7,299 nucleotides of DNA, taken from positions 1-7,299 of the forward strand of contig DAOWIC010000258.1 in the NCBI GenBank assembly GCA_030641085.1. The letters run 5' to 3'. Positions 1 through 4,597 of this stretch are shown here, in pieces; position 1 is the first letter of the stretch; each line of letters opens with the position of its first letter. Below the pieces are notes generated by a model. That model was not told the DNA's origin. It was given only the letters and a program-made list of their open reading frames with translations, and did not search any database. Source of the DNA: Calditrichota bacterium. GTDB taxonomy: Bacteria > Zixibacteria > MSB-5A5 > GN15 > FEB-12. The translations under genes and the position numbers were made by a program.

Positions 1-150
1 CGCACCGAACATATTGCCGTGATCGGTGATCGCCAGCGCCGGCATCTTATATTCTTTGGCCAGCTCAATCACACTGTCGAGCCGACAGGCACCGTCGAGC
101 AGCGAATACTGGCTGTGGGTATGTAAATGAACGAAATTGGCGTATTTCAT
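1..150 (-). CDS. dnaE: DNA polymerase III alpha subunit, N-terminal 50 codons (partial)
   Basis: This is the start of the replicative DNA polymerase alpha subunit; the rest lies beyond the left edge. The 50 visible residues begin MKYANFVHLHTHSQYSLLDG and match the N-terminal PHP domain of bacterial DnaE. The first PHP motif is intact (H10-x-H12), and so is the second (T42-D43-H44-G45-N46). In E. coli DnaE both motifs are degenerate, so this polymerase probably keeps a metal-binding PHP site, which in other bacteria is linked to proofreading or stability. ATG at 150 is the only good start: an in-frame TAA lies about 40 bases upstream and there is no ATG or GTG between. There is no clear Shine-Dalgarno sequence just before it. 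The protein could be a DnaE1 or DnaE2-type paralogue; the 50 residues cannot decide this. Confidence 0.93.
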   Translation of the reverse strand, partial: MKYANFVHLHTHSQYSLLDGACRLDSVIELAKEYKMPALAITDHGNMFGA

Positions 151-190
151 CAGATAAATGACTGGTTGAGTTGAACCTCGCCCGATTTAA

Positions 191-209
191 GCTCGGCCCG
201 GGGCCGGGC
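191..209. repeat. GC-rich hairpin in the dnaE leader
   Basis: An almost perfect inverted repeat, GCTCGGCC-cgg-GGCCGGGC, has 8 paired positions with one T-G wobble. It lies 41 bases upstream of the dnaE ATG and would be in its 5' untranslated RNA. Neither strand has a run of T after it, so it is not a typical intrinsic terminator. Confidence 0.5.
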
Positions 210-250
210 ATGCGCGACCACATCGGTCCAAAACGCCCGACCTGAGCTAC

Positions 251-278
251 ATTATCCTTTGTGCTATCCTGCCACCAA
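251..278 (-). promoter_or_regulatory. Candidate dnaE promoter
   Basis: Reading the minus strand, TTGGTG (278..273) and GATAAT (256..251) are separated by 16 bases. The -10 matches the sigma-70 consensus at 5 of 6 positions, the -35 only at 3 of 6. It would give a leader of about 95 bases before the dnaE ATG. The assignment is tentative. Confidence 0.3.
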
Positions 279-297
279 TGTCCGATAAAAGCAGGAT
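266..297. repeat. Inverted repeat over the candidate dnaE promoter
   Basis: ATCCTGC (266..272) and GCAGGAT (291..297) are perfect 7-bp inverted arms with an 18-base spacer. The left arm sits in the spacer of the candidate dnaE promoter, so it may be an operator, but no known regulator motif is recognised. Confidence 0.4.
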
Positions 298-333
298 GAA
301 ATCAATGACTTTCTGAAACGGTGTAGCGTGAAT

Positions 334-371
334 ATCAAAGAGGGCGATCAGGTCAGACCGCTCTCTTTGAT
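334..371. repeat. Long inverted repeat (13-bp arms, 12-base loop)
   Basis: ATCAAAGAGGGCG (334..346) pairs with CGCTCTCTTTGAT (359..371) at 13 positions. One of these is G-U if transcribed as plus-strand RNA, or an A-C mismatch as minus-strand RNA. This is the longest dyad in the window that is not a T-tailed terminator. It lies 122 bases beyond the PEP-CTERM stop and could stabilise or end that transcript, but there is no T-run on either side. Confidence 0.6.
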
Positions 372-492
372 TAGATATGGGATGATAAGGTGGTATGTGC
401 TATTTTCGCTGGTGGAAACCAAGCCCGCCGGAAGCGCTCCAGTCCCCTCAACCGGCGCATGGCCACCGGCGGGAAATTCTCCGCGTCGATTT

Positions 493-792
493 TTACTGGC
501 CGTCCTCACCTCTGCGCAGTCTCCGAACCAGACCGGCTCCCGCCAGACCGGCCGCAAACAAAATCAGGCTCGCCGGTTCCGGCACCACGCCGTTGTTCAA
601 TTGCCCATCGTGGGCGTTCGGCTCGTAGGCGTATGTGTCGTGAGAGGAGTGGGGAGGTGCCGATGAGCCGCTTGAATAGTCTCCCGTTCCACTGCCGCCT
701 GTGCCGCCACGCGGCGTAAGGCCGGCAAAGCCATATGAAGTCAGGGGGAGAGCTATAGCCAACAGCAAAACCAGGATACTGAATTTCTTCAT
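493..792 (-). CDS. Small PEP-CTERM sorted exported protein
   Basis: A 99-residue exported protein carrying a PEP-CTERM sorting signal, which exosortase (EpsH/XrtA type) recognises and cleaves. Residues 1-23 form a signal peptide (MKK, a hydrophobic core, then SYGFA). Residues 24-70 are a Gly/Ser-rich, low-complexity segment with scattered His, Asp and Tyr. Residues 70-94 are the sorting signal: V-P-E-P-A-S at 70-75, a hydrophobic helix LILFAAGLAGAGLV, and a basic tail RRLRR. After both cleavages fewer than 50 residues would remain, which is very short for the family. ATG 792 is preferred over TTG 819 because it places the signal peptide at the N-terminus and is preceded by GGTGATC, which matches the sequence complementary to the 16S rRNA 3' end. 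No exosortase gene is in the window. The mature part's function is unknown; related proteins are tied to extracellular polysaccharide or biofilm. Confidence 0.85.
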   Translation of the reverse strand: MKKFSILVLLLAIALPLTSYGFAGLTPRGGTGGSGTGDYSSGSSAPPHSSHDTYAYEPNAHDGQLNNGVVPEPASLILFAAGLAGAGLVRRLRRGEDGQ

Positions 793-837
793 GGTGATCA
801 CCGTTGTTACTTTCCACAACGCTGTCGGTTGGATTCC

Positions 838-864
838 ATTGTTTCTTTTAAACTGTCAAACAAT
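838..864. repeat. Inverted repeat upstream of the PEP-CTERM gene
   Basis: ATTGTTT (838..844) and AAACAAT (858..864) are perfect 7-bp arms with a 13-base spacer, 46 bases upstream of the PEP-CTERM ATG. On the minus strand a consensus-like TTGACA (859..854) overlaps the right arm, but I find no good -10 at the right distance, so I call this a possible regulatory dyad rather than a promoter. Confidence 0.35.
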
Positions 865-953
865 ACGGCCTGTATGAAGCCGATCCTTACCCCCTTTTTA
901 CATATCTCGCATCACGCGAGCTACTTTACAAAGACAGAATACCACCAAAATTG

Positions 954-983
954 TTGCAATTAGTGTGCCGTCGCTTGCATAAT
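954..983 (+). promoter_or_regulatory. Candidate distal promoter upstream of recA
   Basis: TTGCAA (954..959) and CATAAT (978..983) are spaced by 18 bases (4/6 and 5/6 matches to the sigma-70 consensus). Transcription would begin near 990, inside the hairpin at 985..1001, so the promoter and that terminator could not both act on the same RNA. If used, it would give recA a leader of about 320 bases. Confidence 0.25.
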
Positions 984-984
984 A

Positions 985-1007
985 CACCGTCTCTGACGGT
1001 GGTTTTT
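985..1007 (+). terminator. Intrinsic terminator-like hairpin with no gene upstream on its strand
   Basis: CACCGTC (985..991) pairs perfectly with GACGGTG (995..1001) around a TCT loop and is followed by GTTTTT (1002..1007). The polarity is plus strand; the minus strand has no T-run after the hairpin. No plus-strand coding gene precedes it in the window, so it may end a small RNA or act as an attenuator in a long recA leader. Confidence 0.55.
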
Positions 1008-1181
1008 ACTTCGCTGAACTGTAACGCGTTACCGATCTCACGGCAGTGGTCGTTTCGTGGGTTAAATGTATCTATCTTAGAGTGTGAATATGCTTTCACA
1101 TTATCGACTGATTTCGTGCATCTTATGGCATTTCAAGGGTCTTGATCAACTCGAATGCGAGCCGCCCGCACTCGAAATATA

Positions 1182-1198
1182 CTGACATGATCTGTCAG
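1182..1198. promoter_or_regulatory. Candidate SOS (LexA-type) operator upstream of recA
   Basis: CTGACA (1182..1187) and TGTCAG (1193..1198) are perfect 6-bp inverted arms around a 5-base centre TGATC. recA is normally LexA-controlled and LexA sites are dyads of this size, and the CTG...CAG ends recall the enterobacterial SOS box. The spacing and sequence do not match a known consensus exactly, and the site lies 65 bases before the best promoter. Confidence 0.35.
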
Positions 1199-1262
1199 GA
1201 CAATAATCTATTTTATTCACGTAGAAAATGTGATATATTTTGTTTTACACATTCGTTAGGTT

Positions 1263-1290
1263 TTGACAATGAGTAGCAAGCGTATAGAAT
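1263..1290 (+). promoter_or_regulatory. Likely recA promoter
   Basis: A perfect -35 TTGACA (1263..1268) and a 5/6 -10 TAGAAT (1285..1290) are separated by 16 bases. Transcription would start near 1297, leaving a very short leader that contains AAAGGCGAGG (1297..1306) before the ATG at 1311. This fits recA starting at 1311 rather than at the upstream in-frame TTG 1263 or ATG 1269, which fall inside the promoter. Confidence 0.55.
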
Positions 1291-1310
1291 TGAAGAAAGG
1301 CGAGGCAGAT

Positions 1311-2357
1311 ATGGCACAATCCTCCGCGACGCCGGACCGCAAAAAGGCTCTCGATGCCGCCATGAGCCAGATCGAACGCTCCTTCGGCAAAGGCGCGATA
1401 ATGCGACTGGGCGACAATCCGGTCCAGCAGATTGAGGTAATACCGACCGGGTCACTCGGGCTGGACCTTGCCCTGGGTGTCTGGGGCATACCGCGCGGTC
1501 GGGTGATTGAGGTGTTCGGCCCGGAATCATCCGGAAAGACCACATTGGCTATTCATCTAATAGCGGAAGCCCAAAAAAGGGGTGGAGTAGCGGCCTTTAT
1601 CGACGCCGAGCACGCGCTCGACGCCAAGTATGCCGGGGCGCTGGGGGTGAACGTCGACGACCTGCTGGTCTCGCAACCGGATACCGGCGAGCAGGCACTG
1701 GAGATTACCGAGACGCTGGTTCGCTCCGGGGCGGTTGATATTGTCGTGATCGACTCGGTTGCTGCCTTGACGCCTAAGGCCGAAATCGAAGGCGACATGG
1801 GCGACAGCCATATGGGTCTGCAGGCGCGGCTGATGTCGCAGGCGCTGAGGAAACTGACCGCGATCATCTCCAAGAGCAAGACGGTGGTTGTATTCATCAA
1901 CCAGATCAGGATGAAGATCGGTGTCATGTTCGGTAATCCGGAAACGACCACCGGCGGCAATGCGCTTAAGTTTTATTCCACCGTGCGACTGGATATCCGC
2001 CGTATCGCCACGATCAAGGATAACCAGGAGGTGATCGGTTCACGCACCCGGGTACGGGTGGTTAAAAACAAGGTCGCGCCGCCTTTCCGCGATGCCGAGT
2101 TTGACATTATTTACGGCAAAGGTATCTCGCACTCGGGCGAGTTGCTGGATATGGCGGTCGACCACGGCATTGTCGAGAAATCCGGCTCCTGGTTCAGCTA
2201 CGGCGCCGATCGTCTGGGGCAGGGACGCGAGAAGGCGAAGCTCTTTATCGAAGAGAACGACGATATTGCGGCCGAGATTATGCACAAGGTGAAAGTTGCT
2301 CTGGGCGTTATTGAGGAGACGACCGAAGCGACCGAGCCGGCCGAAGTCGCGGAGTAG
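1311..2357 (+). CDS. recA: Recombinase RecA
   Basis: RecA is the DNA-dependent ATPase that forms filaments on single-stranded DNA, drives homologous strand exchange and triggers LexA self-cleavage. The 348-residue protein is close to the usual length (E. coli 353). Residues 1-34 are the N-terminal helix and linker (SFGKGAIMRLGD). Walker A is GPESSGKT at 70-77, the catalytic glutamate is expected at E100 in DAEHALD, and Walker B is VVIDSVAAL at 145-153. DNA-binding loop L1 lies around 158-173 (GDMGDSHMGLQAR) and L2 within about 195-222, with NQIRMKIG and MFGNPETTTGG intact. The C-terminus is acidic (EETTEATEPAEVAE), as in other RecAs. ATG 1311 is chosen because of GAGG five bases upstream, the usual RecA N-terminus and the promoter at 1263..1290. 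It ends at a terminator and no recX follows. Confidence 0.97.
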   Translation: MAQSSATPDRKKALDAAMSQIERSFGKGAIMRLGDNPVQQIEVIPTGSLGLDLALGVWGIPRGRVIEVFGPESSGKTTLAIHLIAEAQKRGGVAAFIDAEHALDAKYAGALGVNVDDLLVSQPDTGEQALEITETLVRSGAVDIVVIDSVAALTPKAEIEGDMGDSHMGLQARLMSQALRKLTAIISKSKTVVVFINQIRMKIGVMFGNPETTTGGNALKFYSTVRLDIRRIATIKDNQEVIGSRTRVRVVKNKVAPPFRDAEFDIIYGKGISHSGELLDMAVDHGIVEKSGSWFSYGADRLGQGREKAKLFIEENDDIAAEIMHKVKVALGVIEETTEATEPAEVAE

Positions 2358-2417
2358 AGCGGGCTGGCCGATGGAGGGGGCTGAGTAAGCCCGCGCCCGG
2401 ATAATAAGCTGCCACTC

Positions 2418-2448
2418 AAAGGCGGTGTCGCCGACGGCACCGCCTTTT
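2418..2448 (+). terminator. Intrinsic terminator of recA
   Basis: AAAGGCGGTG (2418..2427) pairs perfectly with CACCGCCTTT (2438..2447). The stem extends inward by three more pairs (one T-G), leaving a CCGA loop, and the 3' arm runs into TTTT. It lies 60 bases after the recA stop. Confidence 0.85.
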
Positions 2449-2511
2449 CCAATGCCAAAAACCGCTTGATTTTCGCCGGGCAAAACCTATTTTGGTTCTG
2501 CTATCGGGGCG

Positions 2512-2540
2512 ATGACGTTAGTGTGGGTTAACAGTTTAAT
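2512..2540 (+). promoter_or_regulatory. Candidate promoter of the STAS gene pair
   Basis: ATGACG (2512..2517) and TTTAAT (2535..2540) are 17 bases apart, matching the sigma-70 consensus at 4/6 and 5/6 positions. The start would be near 2547, giving a leader of about 75 bases that contains a small hairpin ACGCC-gaa-GGCGT (2564..2576). Confidence 0.3.
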
Positions 2541-2623
2541 TCGAAGCCGCATGAAACAAAGAGACGCCGAAGGCGTTATTACGGTAGAACCATGTAGAGA
2601 GTCTTTTCATTGAGGGTTATCTG

Positions 2624-2968
2624 ATGAAGTTCAAAGACAGGCTTGAAGGGGATATCGTCATATTCGATCTGAGCGGCAAAATCATATCCTACAGCGACGA
2701 TATGACCATGTTTCACGGGCGTATACGCGAGTATGCCAACCTGAACAAAAACAACGTTGTCATCGACCTGGCCAAAATTGAGATGGTTGGCTCGGTCGGT
2801 CTGGGGATGCTGATATCGGCGCTTTCCACGGTCAACAAAGCCGGGGGGCGACTGGTGCTGGCCAATATCACCCGTATTCAAAACCTGATAGCGATGACGC
2901 GGTTAAATACGGTTTTCCAAAGCTACGACAGTGTCGAGGAAGCAATGAATTCATTTAATAAATCATGA
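2624..2968 (+). CDS. STAS-domain protein, anti-anti-sigma-factor-like (first of pair)
   Basis: A single-domain STAS protein of 114 residues, the SpoIIAA/RsbV size. Members usually bind an anti-sigma serine kinase (RsbW/SpoIIAB type) and free a sigma factor or other output, controlled by phosphorylation of a serine. The fold markers are visible: strand IVIFDLSGKI (11-20), helix segment TMFHGRIREY, strand VVIDLAKI (45-52), the helix-start motif GSVGLGML (56-63), strand GGRLVLANIT (74-83), and a C-terminal helix. In SpoIIAA the phosphorylated Ser58 sits in MDSSGLG; here the aligned residue is Val58, while the preceding Ser57 is kept. Classical phospho-switching is therefore doubtful. GAGGG lies 7 bases before the ATG. 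It is co-directional with a close paralogue 12 bases downstream. No anti-sigma kinase or PP2C phosphatase is in the window, so the partner is unknown. Confidence 0.9.
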   Translation: MKFKDRLEGDIVIFDLSGKIISYSDDMTMFHGRIREYANLNKNNVVIDLAKIEMVGSVGLGMLISALSTVNKAGGRLVLANITRIQNLIAMTRLNTVFQSYDSVEEAMNSFNKS

Positions 2969-2980
2969 AAGGTGACCCCG

Positions 2981-3316
2981 ATGAAATTTGCAGACTCTCT
3001 CGACGGCGACATAGTTGTTCTTGATGTCTCCGGCAAGATCATGGGCGGCGAAGAGACGACTATGTTCCACGGCAAGATTCATGAGTATATCACGCAGAAC
3101 AAAAAGACTTTTATCGTCGACCTGTCCAAGGTTGACTGGATGAACTCGGTTGGCCTGGGCATGCTGATCTCGGCGTTGACGACAGTCAAGAACTCCGGCG
3201 GCCGCCTGGTGCTGGCCAATATCACCAAGATCGAGTCGATCCTGACGATCACCCGGCTCATCAGTGTTTTCGAGCACTACGACACGCGCGACCTGGCGTT
3301 GGCGGCGGTGCGCTAA
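2981..3316 (+). CDS. STAS-domain protein, anti-anti-sigma-factor-like (second of pair)
   Basis: A 111-residue STAS-domain protein that aligns with the preceding gene almost end to end, needing only a single-residue gap. By hand I count about 59 of 111 identities, including TMFHG, SVGLGMLISAL and GGRLVLANIT, so this is a tandem duplication that has since diverged. The helix-start motif is MNSVGLG: Ser56 is present but the position equivalent to the phosphorylated SpoIIAA Ser58 is Val57, the same change as in the first copy. ATG 2981 is chosen over GTG 2972 because it aligns with the first copy's N-terminus (MKF.D.L.GDIV) and has AAAGGTGA five bases upstream; GTG 2972 lies inside that ribosome binding site. 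The two genes are presumably co-transcribed and end at the terminator at 3340..3366. Divergence in the Lys/Arg-rich C-terminal helix may mean different partners. Confidence 0.9.
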   Translation: MKFADSLDGDIVVLDVSGKIMGGEETTMFHGKIHEYITQNKKTFIVDLSKVDWMNSVGLGMLISALTTVKNSGGRLVLANITKIESILTITRLISVFEHYDTRDLALAAVR

Positions 3317-3339
3317 GAGACCGACTTACAAGACGTTTG

Positions 3340-3366
3340 AAAAGCCCCGCTTGCGGGGCTTTTTTT
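3340..3366 (+). terminator. Intrinsic terminator of the STAS pair
   Basis: AAAAGCCCCGC (3340..3350) and GCGGGGCTTTT (3353..3363) are perfectly complementary around TT (in practice a CTTG tetraloop) and run into seven Ts (3360..3366). It starts 23 bases after the second STAS stop codon. Confidence 0.92.
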
Positions 3367-3380
3367 GTGCAGAATTGTAG

Positions 3381-3623
3381 AGTAATCAGTTCACGCGCGA
3401 GTTGTTTTTGAGGCTGGTGGTGCAGTATAACGACTTCTCGGAAAGACTCGATATCGAGCCGCTGCTGACATACCGGGTCAATCCGTTTACCAAGTTCTAT
3501 ATTGGCATGACCAGCGGTTACCGGTATTATGACAACACCAACTACACCGAACTGGACTAATCCGAATGGAGTCTTGAGTCGCGGCAGATATTCGCCAGAG
3601 TGCCATATCTGTTCAGGCTGTAA
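3381..3623 (+). pseudogene. C-terminal remnant of a DUF5916-like outer-membrane-type protein
   Basis: Frame 3381..3623 reads as protein for 80 codons with one interruption. From 3390 it begins FTRELFLRLVVQYNDFSERL and continues through PLLTYRVNPFTKFYIG, YRYYDN and ELD to a TAA at 3558..3560. It then resumes in the same frame as SEWSLESRQIFARVPYLFRL before the final TAA at 3621..3623. The alternating hydrophobic and aromatic pattern and the ending YLFRL look like the last strands of an outer-membrane beta-barrel. The wording closely resembles, from memory, the end of DUF5916 proteins, which are normally several hundred residues long. Everything N-terminal is missing: an in-frame TAG is at 3378..3380 and the STAS terminator ends at 3366. 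No ribosome binding site or plausible start is present. This looks like a truncated, decaying gene. The family name is recollection; the coding character is visible. Confidence 0.7.
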
Positions 3624-3640
3624 ACTGTTCGCATTCTAAC

Positions 3641-3647
3641 AAGGAGG
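3641..3647 (+). promoter_or_regulatory. Strong ribosome binding site of the PhzF-family gene
   Basis: AAGGAGG, a full Shine-Dalgarno match, lies five bases before ATG 3653 and fixes that start. I find no convincing promoter between the DUF5916-like remnant and this site; it may lie within the remnant. Confidence 0.85.
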
Positions 3648-3652
3648 ATGCT

Positions 3653-4441
3653 ATGGGGCAGAAGCTGTACCAGGTTGACTCTTTTTCAACCACAGCGTTT
3701 GCCGGCAACCCGGCCGGCGTCTGTGTTATGAAGGCGGCCGCACCTGAAGAGTGGATGCAGAATATCGCCGCCGAGATGAATCTTTCGGAGACCGCGTTTC
3801 TATACCCGGATGAAACCGGTTATAGCCTGCGCTGGTTCACGCCACGGGTAGAGGTCGAGCTTTGCGGCCATGCCACGCTCGCCTCGGCGCACATCCTGTG
3901 GGAGACCGGCGAGGTTGATCCCGATGACGAGATATCGATTTTCACTTTAAGCGGCGAACTGATCGCCGACCGCGAGGGCGAGTTTATCCGGCTCGATTTC
4001 CCCGCCTCAGCCCCGAGCGAGGTTGCCGCCCCGGACGGCCTGTTCGAGGCGCTGGGAGTGGACCCGCTTTATGTCGGCACGACCCGGTTTGACTATCTGA
4101 TCGAGGTAGCCTCGGATAAGATAGTGCGCGGCCTGACCCCCGATTTCGGTGCAATTGCCAAAACGACCGCGCGCGGCGTAATGGTGACGAGTCGCTCGAG
4201 CGACAGCCGTTACGACTTTATCTCGCGCTTTTTCGCCCCGGCGGTTGGGATCGACGAGGATCCGGTGACCGGCTCCGCCCATTGCGCTCTGGCGCCCTAC
4301 TGGCGCGACAAGATCGACCGCGATGAACTTAGCGCCTTTCAGGCCTCGAAGCGGGGCGGTGAACTGCGCCTGAGAGTGATCGGCGACCGGGTGCACCTGC
4401 TCGGCCGGGCGGTCACGGTTTTTGATGTATCGGTTAGATAG
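3653..4441 (+). CDS. PhzF-family isomerase (diaminopimelate-epimerase fold)
   Basis: A 262-residue member of the PhzF family, named for the phenazine enzyme that isomerises trans-2,3-dihydro-3-hydroxyanthranilate. Most members outside phenazine clusters (YddE-like) have unknown substrates. The N-terminal half has the hallmark VDSFSTTAFAGNPAGV (8-23) and SETAF with the expected catalytic acid Glu46 (Glu45 in PhzF). It also has the FTPRVEVELCGHATLASAH block (62-80) with His73. The second half carries GIDEDPVTGSAHC (199-211), where Asp203 probably matches PhzF Asp208. The two halves give the family's pseudo-symmetric two-domain fold. Length is slightly short of PhzF (278) but nothing essential is missing. 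No phenazine or antibiotic genes are near, and the gene appears monocistronic between the DUF5916-like remnant and its own terminator, so I infer a metabolic or repair isomerase and do not assign a substrate. Confidence 0.92.
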   Translation: MGQKLYQVDSFSTTAFAGNPAGVCVMKAAAPEEWMQNIAAEMNLSETAFLYPDETGYSLRWFTPRVEVELCGHATLASAHILWETGEVDPDDEISIFTLSGELIADREGEFIRLDFPASAPSEVAAPDGLFEALGVDPLYVGTTRFDYLIEVASDKIVRGLTPDFGAIAKTTARGVMVTSRSSDSRYDFISRFFAPAVGIDEDPVTGSAHCALAPYWRDKIDRDELSAFQASKRGGELRLRVIGDRVHLLGRAVTVFDVSVR

Positions 4442-4465
4442 TCCGTCTTCCCACCCGATATCGAT

Positions 4466-4500
4466 CCGATCGGCGACTTTTCGCTGGTCGGTTTTTTTTT
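4466..4500 (+). terminator. Intrinsic terminator of the PhzF-family gene
   Basis: CCGATCGGCGA (4466..4476) pairs with TCGCTGGTCGG (4481..4491) over 11 positions, two of them G-U, around a CTTT loop. Nine Ts follow (4492..4500). It begins 24 bases after the stop codon. Confidence 0.92.
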
Positions 4501-4597
4501 GGTGCGGCTCAAACTCGAATCAGGTCAGAATTAAGGTTGCGTCTCGTATCAAAAAAAAGCAAATTAGAAGCGGATAATTAACAATGGGAGAATACAA

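Larger units (their letters stand above)
151..492. other. Intergenic region between dnaE and the PEP-CTERM gene
   Basis: These 342 bases lie upstream of dnaE and downstream of the PEP-CTERM gene, both on the minus strand. I see no gene: the open frames on the plus strand here continue across the PEP-CTERM gene and are low-complexity arginine/proline-rich shadows. The contents are the dnaE leader and candidate promoter, the inverted repeats at 191..209, 266..297 and 334..371, and a weaker pair of arms CCCGCCGG (424..431) and CCGGCGGG (466..473) with a 34-base spacer. Confidence 0.6.
793..1310. other. Divergent intergenic region between the PEP-CTERM gene and recA
   Basis: These 518 bases separate the minus-strand PEP-CTERM gene from plus-strand recA. 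No convincing coding sequence is present: the 64-codon frame at 951..1145 has no ribosome binding site or recognisable protein character. The region is visibly more AT-rich near recA and is rich in dyads: ATTGTTT/AAACAAT at 838..864, CTCGC-atcac-GCGAG at 906..920, a T-tailed hairpin at 985..1007, the perfect palindrome GTAACGCGTTAC at 1021..1032, TGTGAA/TTCACA at 1083..1100, and CTGACA/TGTCAG at 1182..1198. I see no tRNA or recognised riboswitch. A small RNA ending at 1007 is possible. Confidence 0.6.

Noticed and set aside
328..719. Plus-strand open frames of 77 to 112 codons
   Set aside because: They are rich in Arg, Pro and Ser, overlap each other and the PEP-CTERM gene on the other strand, and show no domain or ribosome binding site.
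1083..1100. CRP/FNR-like site TGTGA...TCACA
   Set aside because: The spacing between the half-sites is 8 bases rather than the 6 of the CRP consensus, so I keep it only as an inverted repeat.
951..1145. 64-codon plus-strand frame upstream of recA
   Set aside because: It spans the T-tailed hairpin at 985..1007, has no ribosome binding site and no protein character; the region looks regulatory.
2040..2483. 147-codon minus-strand frame over the end of recA
   Set aside because: It is antisense to recA and crosses its terminator; no supporting signal or similarity is visible.
2579..3277. Two similar minus-strand frames antisense to the STAS pair
   Set aside because: They resemble each other only because the STAS genes are duplicated; each is the complement of a well-supported gene.
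3653..4441. Part of a phenazine biosynthetic cluster
   Set aside because: A PhzF-family gene alone is not evidence of phenazine synthesis; no other phz gene is in the window and most family members lie outside such clusters.
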